Position numbers and translations under genes: made by a program | Notes under the pieces: model-generated | Database searches by the model: none | The model's input: only the letters and a program-made list of their open reading frames with translations | What the model was told of the DNA's origin: nothing | Shown: positions 49,108 through 58,227 of the stretch, piece after piece | How the letters are laid out: each line of letters starts with the position of its first letter | How positions within the stretch are numbered: the first letter of the stretch is position 1 | From: Nonomuraea roseoviolacea subsp. carminata | GTDB taxonomy: Bacteria > Actinomycetota > Actinomycetes > Streptosporangiales > Streptosporangiaceae | Assembly (NCBI RefSeq): GCF_024172185.1 | Contig: NZ_JAMZEC010000001.1 | Coordinates: 6,231,001-6,295,000 of the forward strand | Length of the DNA: 64,000 nt | Reading direction: 5' to 3'

Positions 49108-49917
49108 CTAGACGTCCGAGGTCGCCCACCCGAGCAGGAGGAGGAAGGCGAGCGCGAGGGCCTCGACGCCGTAGACGATGTTGCGGGCGGTCTGCCCGAG
49201 GAAGGTGTACGCGATGGCGGCCAGGAAGGTGGCCACCACGAGGATCAGGTCCACCACGCCGAGGACGATGGCGGCCAGCAGCCGGAGCAGGAACCAGACG
49301 AAGCCCAGGCCGTAGTAGTCGCCCATGGTGGAGTCGTCGTAGGCCCATCGCGACAGGGCCATGGGCGAGTAGAAGCAGTCGTCCCAGAACGCCTGCCAGC
49401 GGTCGGCCACGCCCGGAGCGCCCTGCTGGACGGTCGCCTGCGCGTTCCTGAACTCGATGGTCCGCACGTCGCCCCGGGTGACGTCGATGAGCACCCGGCG
49501 GTCGGCGATCTGGATCGTCGCGGTCCCGTTGACGATGGCGGTGAACTCGCCCGTGCCGCTCCTGACGCGGTAGATCCGGTCGAAGCCCACGACCCGCGGA
49601 TCGTCGGGGTTGGGGCCGGCGTCGCGGATGACGACGGTCAGGGCGTCGTCCGGATCGTCGAGGGAGTACGCCGCCCCGATCGAGAACACCCCGAGCGGGG
49701 TGACCAGGGACTGCTCCCCGGTGATCTGCACCCCCGACCGGTCGACCTCGAGCTTCACCGGCAGGAGAACGGGTTTGTACGACGCCTTGAGCCCGCTTCC
49801 GGAGCATCCCGCGACGGCGGCGATCATCACCGTCGCGCAGATGACCCGGGCCAGGCGGCCCCACCCGCCGCCCATCCCGCGGGGCCGCCACGCTGTCGTC
49901 AGGGGGAGCATGCTCAT
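49108..49917 (-). CDS. Putative lipoprotein with C-terminal membrane helices
   Basis: 269 residues, not a family I recognise. An N-terminal hydrophobic stretch (VICATVMIAAVAGCSGSG) ends in a lipobox-like VAGC, so the N-terminus is probably lipidated and extracytoplasmic. The domain at ~45-175 is beta-rich (VKLEVDRSGVQITGEQSL; RVLIDVTRGDVRTIEFRNAQ). Then come two or three hydrophobic helices (~205-262: FVWFLLRLLAAIVLGVVDLILVV ...). The mixture of lipobox and C-terminal helices is odd. ATG 49917 has GGAGG 4 bases upstream. Divergent from the RecQ fusion (145 bases). Confidence 0.7.
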   Translation of the reverse strand: MSMLPLTTAWRPRGMGGGWGRLARVICATVMIAAVAGCSGSGLKASYKPVLLPVKLEVDRSGVQITGEQSLVTPLGVFSIGAAYSLDDPDDALTVVIRDAGPNPDDPRVVGFDRIYRVRSGTGEFTAIVNGTATIQIADRRVLIDVTRGDVRTIEFRNAQATVQQGAPGVADRWQAFWDDCFYSPMALSRWAYDDSTMGDYYGLGFVWFLLRLLAAIVLGVVDLILVVATFLAAIAYTFLGQTARNIVYGVEALALAFLLLLGWATSDV

Positions 49918-50062
49918 CCAGCCTCCGCGAGTACGGTGGGTGAGGTGACGCTCGCTCAACGTCCGGTCGTGGGCGGTGGTTCCGGACGATGCCCGGCCGG
50001 TCTCGGACGGCCCCGGGAGCGCGCGGGCGAAAACGTCGGGGAAACCTGGTAACAAGGAGCAC

Positions 50063-52150
50063 ATGACTGAAGCCCCCGACGCGGCGGTGCTGCGCGAAGA
50101 GGCCGAGGAGCGGCTGCGCGCGCTGGCCGGCGAGCACGCCAGGCTCCGCGACGACCAGTGGGCCGCCATCGAGGCGCTCGTCCTCGACCGGCGGCGCGTC
50201 CTCGTCGTCCAGCGCACCGGCTGGGGCAAGTCGGCCGTCTACTTCGTGGCCACCGCGCTGCTGCGCGAGCTCGGCGAGGGCCCGACCGTCATCGTCTCGC
50301 CCCTGCTCGCCCTCATGCGCAACCAGATCGCCGCCGCCGAGCGGGCCGGCATCAGGGCCGCCACCATCAACTCCGCCAACCCCGAGGCGTGGGAGGAGAT
50401 CTACGGCCAGGTCGCCGACGGCCTGATCGACGTGCTGCTGGTCAGCCCCGAGCGGCTCAACAACCCCGACTTCCGCGACAACGTGCTGCCCGAGCTGGCC
50501 GAGAGCGCCGGCCTCGTCGTGGTGGACGAGGCCCACTGCATCTCCGACTGGGGCCACGACTTCCGGCCCGACTACCGCCGCCTCGCCACGCTGTTCGAGG
50601 AGCTGCCGCCCGGCGTCCCGGTCCTGGCCACCACCGCCACGGCCAACGCCCGCGTCACCCGCGACGTCGCCGACCAGCTCGGCCACGACACCCTGGTGCT
50701 GCGCGGGCCGCTGGAGCGCGAGAGCCTCCACCTGGGCGTCGTGCGCCTGCCGAGCGCCGAGCAGCGCCTGGCCTGGCTGACGCAGACGCTGCACGAGCTG
50801 CCCGGCTCCGGCATCGTCTACACCCTCACCGTGGCCGCCGCCCACGAGATCGCCGACCACCTGCGCGAGCAGGGCCACGAGGTGGCCGCCTACTCCGGCC
50901 AGACCGACCCGGCCGAGCGGCTGGAGGCCGAGGAGGCCCTGCTCGGCAACAAGATCAAGGCCCTGGTCGCCACCAGCGCCCTCGGCATGGGCTTCGACAA
51001 GCCCGACCTCGGCTTCGTCGTGCACGTCGGCGCCCCGCAGTCGCCCGTCGCCTACTACCAGCAGGTCGGCCGGGCCGGCCGCGGCGTCGAGCGGGCCGAG
51101 GTGATCCTGCTGCCCGGCGCCGAGGACCGCGACATCTGGTCCTACTTCACCTCGCTCGCCTTCCCGCCCGAGCCGGTCGTGCGGGCCACGCTGGCCGCGC
51201 TGGAGGAGCGCGGCACCATGTCCACGCCCGCCCTGGAGACCGCCGTCGACCTCGGCCGCAGCCGGCTGGAGATGATGCTCAAGGTCCTCGACGTCGACGG
51301 CGCCGTGCGCCGGGTCAAGGGCGGCTGGCAGGCCACCGGCGAGCCGTGGGCGTACGACACCGAGCGCTACTCCCGCATCGCCGCCGAGCGCCGCGCCGAG
51401 CAGGAGGCCATGCTCGGCTACCTCACCACGACCGAGTGCCGCGAGCAGTACCTCCGCCGCCAGCTCGACGACGACGCCGCCCGGCCGTGCGGCCGGTGCG
51501 ACAACTGCACGGGCCGGCACCGCTCGCCCGAGATTGCCGCGCCCGCCGTCGAGAGCGCCCGCGCCCGGCTGGCCAGGCCGGGCGTCACGGTCGAGGCGCG
51601 CCGCCAGTGGCCCACCGGCCTCGACGACCTGTCCGGCCGGATCAAGCCGGAGCTCGGCGCCGAGCCGGGCCGGGCGCTCGGCCGCCTCACCGACATCGGC
51701 TGGGGCAACCGCCTGCGCGAGCTGCTGGCCGGCCCCGACGGACCGCTGCCCGACGACATGTTCCGCGCCGTGACCCAGGTGCTGGCCGCGTGGGACTGGC
51801 GGGAGCGGCCGGTCGCGGTGGTCAGCCTGCCCTCCGCCGGCCGGCCGCAGCTCGTGCGCGGGTTCGCCGAGCGGCTCGCCCAGGTGGGGCGGCTGACCTA
51901 CCTCGGCGAGCTGGGCTACCGCTCGGGTCCGCCGGGCCGCCAGTTCAACAGCGCCCAGCGCGTACGCGCGGTCCGCTCGACGCTGGCCATGCCCCGCGAC
52001 CTCGGCACGGCGGTGGCCCAGTGCGGCGGCCCGGTGCTGCTGGTGGACGACCAGGTCGACACGGGCTGGACGATGACGCTCGCCGCGGCCCTCGTCCGCC
52101 ACGCGGGCGCCCCGGCCGTCCTGCCCCTCGCCCTGGCCACCACGTCCTGA
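50063..52150 (+). CDS. RecQ-family DNA helicase fused to a phosphoribosyltransferase-like domain
   Basis: 695 residues. Helicase motifs in order: Walker A RTGWGKSAVYF (motif I, GWGKS), VSPLLALMRNQ, VVVDEAHCISDWGHDFRPDY (DEAH), TATANARV, ATSALGMGFDKPDLGFVVH, YYQQVGRAGRG. A RecQ zinc site follows: CREQYL...CGRCDNC. Residues ~520-690 differ from RecQ: VAVVSLPSAGRPQLVRGFAERLAQVGRL...PVLLVDDQVDTGWTMTLAAALVR, where LLVDDQVDTG is a PRPP-binding motif of type I phosphoribosyltransferases. HRDC is absent. The fused domain may sense PRPP or nucleotides, or salvage bases at repair sites. ATG 50063 follows AAGGAG. Confidence 0.88.
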   Translation: MTEAPDAAVLREEAEERLRALAGEHARLRDDQWAAIEALVLDRRRVLVVQRTGWGKSAVYFVATALLRELGEGPTVIVSPLLALMRNQIAAAERAGIRAATINSANPEAWEEIYGQVADGLIDVLLVSPERLNNPDFRDNVLPELAESAGLVVVDEAHCISDWGHDFRPDYRRLATLFEELPPGVPVLATTATANARVTRDVADQLGHDTLVLRGPLERESLHLGVVRLPSAEQRLAWLTQTLHELPGSGIVYTLTVAAAHEIADHLREQGHEVAAYSGQTDPAERLEAEEALLGNKIKALVATSALGMGFDKPDLGFVVHVGAPQSPVAYYQQVGRAGRGVERAEVILLPGAEDRDIWSYFTSLAFPPEPVVRATLAALEERGTMSTPALETAVDLGRSRLEMMLKVLDVDGAVRRVKGGWQATGEPWAYDTERYSRIAAERRAEQEAMLGYLTTTECREQYLRRQLDDDAARPCGRCDNCTGRHRSPEIAAPAVESARARLARPGVTVEARRQWPTGLDDLSGRIKPELGAEPGRALGRLTDIGWGNRLRELLAGPDGPLPDDMFRAVTQVLAAWDWRERPVAVVSLPSAGRPQLVRGFAERLAQVGRLTYLGELGYRSGPPGRQFNSAQRVRAVRSTLAMPRDLGTAVAQCGGPVLLVDDQVDTGWTMTLAAALVRHAGAPAVLPLALATTS

Positions 52151-52208
52151 CCGGAGGGCGAAGCGGGCGTGCGGCCTGCTCGTCGTCGGCGAGGCGGGCG
52201 TGCGGCGG

Positions 52209-52303
52209 CGCTCCGGCCGGAGCGGCCCGCGCCAGAAGCGGCCCGGGCTGGAGGGCGGCCAGGGTGGAGGGCGGCCCGGGCCGGAGAGCGGCCCGGGCTA
52301 GAG
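52209..52303. repeat. GC palindrome and 16-17-bp imperfect repeats after the RecQ gene
   Basis: A perfect 16-bp palindrome CGCTCCGGCCGGAGCG (52209-52224) is followed by about five imperfect units GCGGCCCGGGCTGGAGG of 16-17 bp to ~52303. They lie between the convergent RecQ and PfkB genes and overlap the end of the latter by a few bases. A bidirectional termination role is plausible. Confidence 0.65.
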
Positions 52304-53191
52304 CCGGGGGCGGGCCCCCAGATGCATGATCGCCTTGGCGGCGAGGCGGCAGCCCGCGGCCAGCGCCTCGGCCGGCGGCTTGTTGTCCAGCCACGGCGGC
52401 AGGAACCCGGCGCAGAACGCGTCGCCGGCGCCCGTGCCGTCGATGATGCGCTCGACCGGCTCGGCCGGCGCGTGGACCGGGTCGGCGCTGCCGTTGCCGA
52501 ACCACAGCGCCCCGTCGGCGTTCATCTTGATGACGACCTGCGGGAAGAACGCCGTCAGCACCTTGGCCGCGGCCTCCGGCTCGTCGCGGCCGGTCAGCAC
52601 CTTGGCCTGGTCGATGTTCGCGAACAGCAGCTTGGCGCCGCTCGTCCACTCCAGGAACGGCTCGGCGCCCGTGCGCTCCAGCGGCGCGGACGAGGCGCAG
52701 TCGACCGAGATCGACATGCCGGAGCGGCGGGCCATGTCGAGCGCGGCGAAGCCGGCGTCGCGGGAGCCCTCGTTGATCAGCGTGTAGCCGGACAGGTGGA
52801 GGTGGCCGCCGCCGTTGAACAGGTCGCGCGGGAGGTCCTCGGGCGAGAGCGCGGCGTTGGCGCCGGGGTCGGACAGCATCGTGCGCTCGCCCTTGTGCGT
52901 GACGAGCACCACGCAGGTGCCGGTCGGCCGTTCGGGGTCCATGACGAGCCGCGCGTCGACGCCGTAGCCCATGAGCTCCATGTCGCGGTTGCGCCCGGTG
53001 ATGTCGGCGCCGCGGCGGCCGATGAAGGCCACGTCCGCGTTCTCGACCGCGAGCCACGAGGCGATGTTGGCCCCGGAGCCGCCACCGTGCATGGTCACGA
53101 TCGCCGGGGTGTCGCTCGCACGGGCGAGCGCATAACGGGCGCGCGCGACCGCGTCGGTCATGAGATCGCCCACCACGACGACCCGCGTCAT
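52298..53191 (-). CDS. PfkB/ribokinase-family carbohydrate kinase
   Basis: 297 residues. N-terminal signature GGGSGANIASWLAVENADVAFIGRRGADITG; C-terminal signature IDGTGAGDAFCAGFLPPWL with the catalytic Asp of GAGD and the anion hole. The lid strands and GERTMLSDPGANAALS are also typical. The kinase phosphorylates a sugar or nucleoside; the sequence resembles ribokinase/adenosine kinase-like actinobacterial members, but the substrate is undetermined. The ATG at 53191 has only a weak GGTGG upstream. It is divergent from the Pat gene with 202 bases between. Confidence 0.85.
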   Translation of the reverse strand: MTRVVVVGDLMTDAVARARYALARASDTPAIVTMHGGGSGANIASWLAVENADVAFIGRRGADITGRNRDMELMGYGVDARLVMDPERPTGTCVVLVTHKGERTMLSDPGANAALSPEDLPRDLFNGGGHLHLSGYTLINEGSRDAGFAALDMARRSGMSISVDCASSAPLERTGAEPFLEWTSGAKLLFANIDQAKVLTGRDEPEAAAKVLTAFFPQVVIKMNADGALWFGNGSADPVHAPAEPVERIIDGTGAGDAFCAGFLPPWLDNKPPAEALAAGCRLAAKAIMHLGARPRL

Positions 53192-53393
53192 GATGTCACC
53201 ACCTTGCTGCCTTCAGAACGAGCCGGCCACGGCAAAACGCCACCGCAAAACTAACAGCTTCCGGGCGGCCCGTGGGGCGGTCCTCGAACACCGGTCCGCA
53301 GTCGATGCACAAGCGTTGCCAACAGGCCCTGAGGTCTTGCGATGTGGGACGCGGGATCGGTGCGGGGGCCGGGCGGGGATTAGTCTCGGGACT

Positions 53394-56123
53394 GTGCAGG
53401 CTCAGGCTCAGTACCCCGCTCACTGGGAGGCCGATGTCGTCCTCGCGGACGGCGGCACGGCCCACGTCCGCCCGATCCGCCCCGCCGACGCCGACCGGCT
53501 GCGCGCCTTCTACTCCCGCCTGTCCGCCGAGTCGATCTACTTCCGCTTCTTCGGGCCGCGTCCGCGGCTGTCGGACAAGGAGGTGGCCTGGTTCACGACC
53601 GTCGACTACGTGGACCGGGTCGCGCTGATCGCCACCATCGGCACCGAGATGGTGGCCGTCATCCGCTACGACCGGATGAGTCCCACCGAGGCCGAGGTGG
53701 CGTTCCTGGTCGAGGACGCCCACCAGGGGCGCGGCGTCGCCTCGGTGCTGCTGGAGCACCTGGCCGCCACCGCGCGCGAGCGCGGCATCGAGCGCTTCGT
53801 CGCCGACGTGCTGCCCGCGAACATGAAGATGATGGGCGTGCTGCGCCAGGCCGGCTACACCGCCGAGAGCAGCTTCGCCGACGGCGTCGTCCGCATGACC
53901 CTGGACCTCACCCCGACCGAGACCTCGGCCGAGGTGACCGCCTCGCGCGAGCACCGCGCCGAGGCGCGCTCGATCGCCCGGCTGCTCACGCCCGGCTCGG
54001 TGGCGGTGATCGGCGCCTCGCGCGAGCCCGGCGGCGTCGGCCAGGCCGTGCTGCGCAACCTGCTGGCCGCCGACTTCACCGGCCCCGTCTACCCGGTCCA
54101 CCGCGAGGTGCGGGCCGTGGCGGGCGTGCGGGCCTACCCGAGCGTGTCGGCCATCGACGACACCGTGGACCTCGCCGTGGTCGCCGTGCCCGCCGAGAGC
54201 GTGGCCGACGTGGTCAAGGAGTGCGCGGAGAAGGGCGTGCACGGGCTCGTCGTGGTGTCGTCCGGGTTCGGCGAGACCGGCGAGGAGGGGCGGGCCCGCC
54301 AGGACGAGCTGGCGCGCATCGCCCGCGCGTACGGCCTGCGCATGGTCGGCCCGAACTGCCTGGGCATCGCCAACACCGACCCGGCCGTGCGGCTCAACGC
54401 CACGCTCGCGGCGACCGTGCCCGGCCGGGGACGGGTGGGGTTCTTCAGCCAGTCGGGCGCGCTCGGCACGGCGCTGCTCCAGCGGGTGGCGCAGCGCGGC
54501 ATGGGCATCTCGTCGTTCGTGTCGGCGGGCAACCGGGCCGACGTGTCGGGCAACGACCTGCTCCAGTACTGGGAGGAGGACGCCGCCACCGAGGTGATCC
54601 TGCTCTACCTGGAGTCGCTGGGCAATCCGCGCAAGTTCACCCGGCTGGCGCGCCGCATCTCCCGCAGCAAGCCGGTCGTCGTGGTCAAGAGCGGCGGCAC
54701 CCCGGCCGGGCACTCCGCGCGCGAGCTGCGGCTGCCCGACTCGGCGGTCAGCTCGCTGTTCGAGCAGGCCGGCCTCATCCGTGTGGACGACCTCATCCAG
54801 CTCTTCGACGTGGGCCAGCTCCTCGCCTACCAGCCGCTGCCCGCCGGGCCGCGGGTCGGCCTGGTCACCAACTCCGACGCCCTCGGGCTGCTGGCCGCCG
54901 ACTCCTGCGTGGCCGCCGGCCTGTCGCCCCGGCCTCCCGCGAACCTGGGCGCCTCGGCCGGGGCCGCCGAGTACGGCGCGGCGCTGGCCGGGCAGCTCGC
55001 CTCGGACGACGTGGACGCCGCCATCGTGATCTACACGCCGCCGCTCCCGGGAGCCGGGGAGGAGGTGGCGGCCGAGCTGCTGCGGGTCGCGGAGGAGTCC
55101 GGCAAGCCCGTGCTGGCGACGTTCGAGGGGCATCTCGGGATGCATCCGGCGCTCCGGGTGGGCGCCGCGCCGTCGGCCGGGCCCGGCGCCGCGCGGGGGC
55201 CCGGGGCGGCGCGGGCCACGCCGTCGCGCGGCTCCATCCCGTCGTACGCGGCGCCGGAGGAGGCCGTGCGGGCCCTGGCCCACGTCGTGCGCTACGCCGC
55301 CTGGCGCTCCCGGCCCGCCGCGCCGCCGCCGGAGCTGGAGGACGTCGACACGGCCCGCGCCCGCGACCTGGTCACCCGCGCCCTCGCCCCCGAGCCGGTG
55401 GGGGCCGACGCGGACGTCGCCGAGCCGGTGGAGGCCGAGGTGGACGCCGCCGAGCGGGAGGCCGAGGTGGACGCCGCCGAGCTGCTCTCCTGCTACGGCC
55501 TCGACGTGTGGCCGGCCGAGGTGGTCCGTTCGCCGGACGAGGCGGTCGAGGCCGCCGGGCGGCTGGGCTGGCCCGTGGTGCTCAAGGTCGCCGACCCCGA
55601 CGCCTCCCGCCGGGCCGGCACCGTGCGGCTCGGCCTGGAGAGCCCCGACAGCGTCCGGCACGCGTACACCGAGTTCGCCGGCCGTCTCGGCGAGGACGTG
55701 GAGCTGGCCGTGCAGCGCATGGCGCCCCAGCCCGCGGTGCCGACGGTGGTGGGCGTCGTGGAGGACCCGGCGTTCGGGCCGATCGTGTCGTTCGGGCTGG
55801 GCGAGGTGACGGCGCGGCTGCTGCTCGACCAGGGGTTCCGGCTCGCGCCGCTCACCCGCGAGGACGCCGCCGGGCTGGTGCGCTCGGTGCGGGCCGCGCC
55901 GCTGCTGTTCGGCGAGTACGGCTACCCGCCCGTGGCGGTCGGCGCCCTGGAGGACCTCCTGGTGCGCGTCGGCCGGCTGGCCGGCGACCTGCCGGAGGTG
56001 GCCCGGCTGGACCTCGACCAGGTGCTGGTGGGGGAGTCCGGCGTCATCGTGCTCGGCGCCCGCGCCACGGTCCGCACGCCGCCGGGCCCGCGCCTCGACG
56101 GAGGCCCGCGCCGCCTTTCCTGA
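53394..56123 (+). CDS. Pat-type protein lysine acetyltransferase (GNAT + NDP-forming acyl-CoA synthetase domains)
   Basis: 909 residues. An N-terminal GNAT domain (~15-170: VRPIRPADADRLRAFYSRLS...AEVAFLVEDAHQGRGVASVLLEHL) precedes a CoA-binding and ligase-like part (~195-620: SVAVIGASREPGGVGQAVLRNL; GPNCLGIANT; FFSQSGALG) and an ATP-grasp subunit (~690-905). In active ADP-forming synthetases a catalytic His sits in an SHTG motif; here the matching stretch reads KSGGTPAGHSARELRLPDSAV with that motif missing, as in Pat regulators. The protein most likely acetylates lysines, e.g. of acetyl-CoA synthetase. GTG 53394 is preceded by TAGTCT and 7 bases; no ribosome site. Extra acidic repeats (EPVGADADVAEPVEAEVDA) lie at ~665-685. 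Confidence 0.85.
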   Translation: MQAQAQYPAHWEADVVLADGGTAHVRPIRPADADRLRAFYSRLSAESIYFRFFGPRPRLSDKEVAWFTTVDYVDRVALIATIGTEMVAVIRYDRMSPTEAEVAFLVEDAHQGRGVASVLLEHLAATARERGIERFVADVLPANMKMMGVLRQAGYTAESSFADGVVRMTLDLTPTETSAEVTASREHRAEARSIARLLTPGSVAVIGASREPGGVGQAVLRNLLAADFTGPVYPVHREVRAVAGVRAYPSVSAIDDTVDLAVVAVPAESVADVVKECAEKGVHGLVVVSSGFGETGEEGRARQDELARIARAYGLRMVGPNCLGIANTDPAVRLNATLAATVPGRGRVGFFSQSGALGTALLQRVAQRGMGISSFVSAGNRADVSGNDLLQYWEEDAATEVILLYLESLGNPRKFTRLARRISRSKPVVVVKSGGTPAGHSARELRLPDSAVSSLFEQAGLIRVDDLIQLFDVGQLLAYQPLPAGPRVGLVTNSDALGLLAADSCVAAGLSPRPPANLGASAGAAEYGAALAGQLASDDVDAAIVIYTPPLPGAGEEVAAELLRVAEESGKPVLATFEGHLGMHPALRVGAAPSAGPGAARGPGAARATPSRGSIPSYAAPEEAVRALAHVVRYAAWRSRPAAPPPELEDVDTARARDLVTRALAPEPVGADADVAEPVEAEVDAAEREAEVDAAELLSCYGLDVWPAEVVRSPDEAVEAAGRLGWPVVLKVADPDASRRAGTVRLGLESPDSVRHAYTEFAGRLGEDVELAVQRMAPQPAVPTVVGVVEDPAFGPIVSFGLGEVTARLLLDQGFRLAPLTREDAAGLVRSVRAAPLLFGEYGYPPVAVGALEDLLVRVGRLAGDLPEVARLDLDQVLVGESGVIVLGARATVRTPPGPRLDGGPRRLS

Positions 56124-56237
56124 CCTCTCGACGGCCGCCGCTCGCGGGGCGCTTCGGCGTGTCCGTACGGCTTGAGACGTTATAGAGCGTTATGTACGGC
56201 AGGTGAGGGCGGCGCGCCGTCCTGGCAGGATGGACCC

Positions 56238-56828
56238 ATGAGGGAAACCCGAGTCTCAGCCGCGGGCCTGCGCGAAGCGATCGAGCGCAGCGGCTACTAT
56301 CCCGACCTCGTCACCGATGCGGTCGAATCCGCGCTGGGCAAGGAGGCCGTGACAGCCTTCGTGGTCCACCATGAGGCGACGTTCGACCCGGCCATGGAGG
56401 TGCGCAGGCACGTCACCGTCCTGGTGCTGACCGGCACCCGGCTCCTGGTGTGCCACACCGACGAGCACCCGGCCGTCGAGGGCGTCTCCGCCTCGCACGC
56501 CTCCACCACCACCGAGGCCGTGCGGCTGAGCCGCATCCAGTCCGTCGCGGTCACCCGGGTCGTCCCCGACCCCGCCTCCTACGCGCCCGGGGTGCCGCCC
56601 ACCGAGGCGACGCTCACGATCGGCTGGGGCGCCATCGCCCACGTCGACCTGGAGCCCGCCACCTGCGGCGACGAGAACTGCGAGGCCGACCACGGCTACA
56701 CCGGCGCCATCACGGCCGACGACCTGTCGCTGCGCGTCAGCGAGGCCGCCGACGGGCCCGAGGCGGTCTCCCACGTGCTCGCCTTCGCCAAGGCCCTGTC
56801 GGAGGCCACGGCCCGCGCCGCCTCCTGA
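56238..56828 (+). CDS. DUF5998-family protein
   Basis: 196 residues, cytoplasmic. The core YYPDLVTDAVESALGKEAVTAFVVHHEATFD...HVTVLVLTGTRLLVCHTDEH is well preserved, and the later CGDENCEADHGYTG carries a Cys/His/Asp cluster that may bind metal. This actinobacterial family typically sits next to the phosphodiesterase that follows it here; its function is unknown to me. ATG 56238 lacks a ribosome site; CAGGAT ends 6 bases before it. 195 bases with tandem repeats separate it from the next gene. Confidence 0.8.
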   Translation: MRETRVSAAGLREAIERSGYYPDLVTDAVESALGKEAVTAFVVHHEATFDPAMEVRRHVTVLVLTGTRLLVCHTDEHPAVEGVSASHASTTTEAVRLSRIQSVAVTRVVPDPASYAPGVPPTEATLTIGWGAIAHVDLEPATCGDENCEADHGYTGAITADDLSLRVSEAADGPEAVSHVLAFAKALSEATARAAS

Positions 56829-56868
56829 CCCACGGCTCCGAGGGCCGGCCGGTCACGCCGTACCGGTC

Positions 56869-56992
56869 GGCCGGTCGCGTCGCGCAGGTGGTCGGTCGCG
56901 CCGCACAGGTGGCCGGTGGCGTCCGGCAGGTGGTCGGCCGCGCCGCACGGGTCGGCGGGTCGCGTCGCGCAGGGCGGCCGGTCGCGCCTCGG
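56869..56992. repeat. 21-bp imperfect tandem repeat, about five to six copies
   Basis: Units like GGTCGGTCGCGCCGCACAGG(T) begin at 56869, 56890, 56911, 56932 and 56953, with a last partial copy to ~56992. They fill most of the gap between the DUF5998 gene and the phosphodiesterase gene. The period equals that of the array at 33040, but the sequence is different. Confidence 0.75.
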
Positions 56993-57023
56993 AACGGCGG
57001 ACCCACGCCGCTAAGCTCGGAGG

Positions 57024-58187
57024 ATGGCCGACACCGCCCCCCTGATCCCCGCGTACGGCGGGTCGTCGCTGGCGGACCTGCCCCGAGCCCTGCTGGCCGC
57101 CCTGGGCCCCAGCCCCGACGGCCTGAGCTCCGCCGAGCCCGGCCCGATCCGCGTCGAGCCCGCCCGCGCCGTCTGCGTCCTGCTGATCGACGGCCTCGGA
57201 GCGGAGGCGCTGCGCGCCCACGCCGACGCGGCGCCGTTCCTCTCCCAGGGCATGCGGCCGGTGACCGGCGCGCCGCCGCTGACCGCCGGGTTCCCCGCCA
57301 CCACCGTCACGAGCCTGTGCTCCCTCGGCACCGGCCTGACCCCCGGCGAGCACGGCATGATGGGCGTCAGCCTGGCCGTGCCGGACACCGGCCTGCTGTT
57401 CAACGCCCTGCGCTGGTCACTGCCCGACGGGGCGGCCATGGACCCCCGGGTCTGGCAGCCCGCCCCCACCGTGTTCGAGCGGGCCCGCGACGCGGGGGTC
57501 AGGGCCGCGTACGTGGCGCCGGGCGAGTTCGCGGGCACCGGCCTGACCGAGGCCGTCTACCGGGGCGTGCGCCACCTCGCCGCCGCCACCGTGGACGAGC
57601 GCGTCGAACGGGCCCGTGAGGCCCTGCGCGAGCCGCCCGCGTACGTGACCGTCTACTACGGCGACCTCGACGCCGCCGGCCACGAGACCGGCTGGGGAAG
57701 CGAGGAGTGGCTGCGGCGGCTGGCGACCGCCGACCGGCTCGCCGAGCGGCTGGCCGGCGCGCTGCCGGACGGCTGCGCCCTGTACGTCACCGCCGACCAC
57801 GGCATGGTCAACGCCGGCGAGAAGCTCGACGTGGAGGGCGATCCGGCGCTGCGGCACGGGGTGGCCCTGCTGGGCGGCGAGGCGCGGGCCCGGCACGTGT
57901 ACGCCGAGGAGGGGGCCGCCGCCGACGTGCTGACCGCCTGGCGCGAGCGGCTGGCCGGCCAGGCGTGGGTGGTGTCGCGCGAGGAGGCGGTCGAGGCCGG
58001 GTGGTTCGGGCCCGCCGTACGGGCCGAGTGGGTCAAGCGCATCGGCGACGTGCTGGCCGTGCCGTACACCGGCCTGGCCCTCGTCGCGCCCCGCGCCCAC
58101 GCGCGCGAGGCGGCCTTCGCCGGCTACCACGGCTCGATGACGGCCGCCGAACAGTACGTGCCGCTGCTGGAGGCGAGCACCCGTTGA
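57024..58187 (+). CDS. Alkaline-phosphatase-superfamily nucleotide pyrophosphatase/phosphodiesterase
   Basis: 387 residues. Metal-binding and nucleophile motifs: VCVLLIDGLGAEAL (first Asp), GFPATTVTSLCSLGTG (nucleophile Thr at ~93-94), VTVYYGDLDAAGHETG (Asp/His) and YVTADHGMVN (Asp-His). The C-terminal YHGSMTAAEQYVPLL supplies the last His region. The enzyme should hydrolyse a phosphodiester or pyrophosphate, but no signal peptide is visible, so it acts in the cytoplasm or is exported in another way. TAAGCT (57012-57017) lies exactly 6 bases before ATG 57024, and GGAGG touches the ATG, too close for use. It precedes the sulfurtransferase by 40 bases. Confidence 0.87.
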   Translation: MADTAPLIPAYGGSSLADLPRALLAALGPSPDGLSSAEPGPIRVEPARAVCVLLIDGLGAEALRAHADAAPFLSQGMRPVTGAPPLTAGFPATTVTSLCSLGTGLTPGEHGMMGVSLAVPDTGLLFNALRWSLPDGAAMDPRVWQPAPTVFERARDAGVRAAYVAPGEFAGTGLTEAVYRGVRHLAAATVDERVERAREALREPPAYVTVYYGDLDAAGHETGWGSEEWLRRLATADRLAERLAGALPDGCALYVTADHGMVNAGEKLDVEGDPALRHGVALLGGEARARHVYAEEGAAADVLTAWRERLAGQAWVVSREEAVEAGWFGPAVRAEWVKRIGDVLAVPYTGLALVAPRAHAREAAFAGYHGSMTAAEQYVPLLEASTR

Positions 58188-58227
58188 CCGGTCCCGCGAG
58201 CGGGACGACCGACCATGAGGAGCCGAG

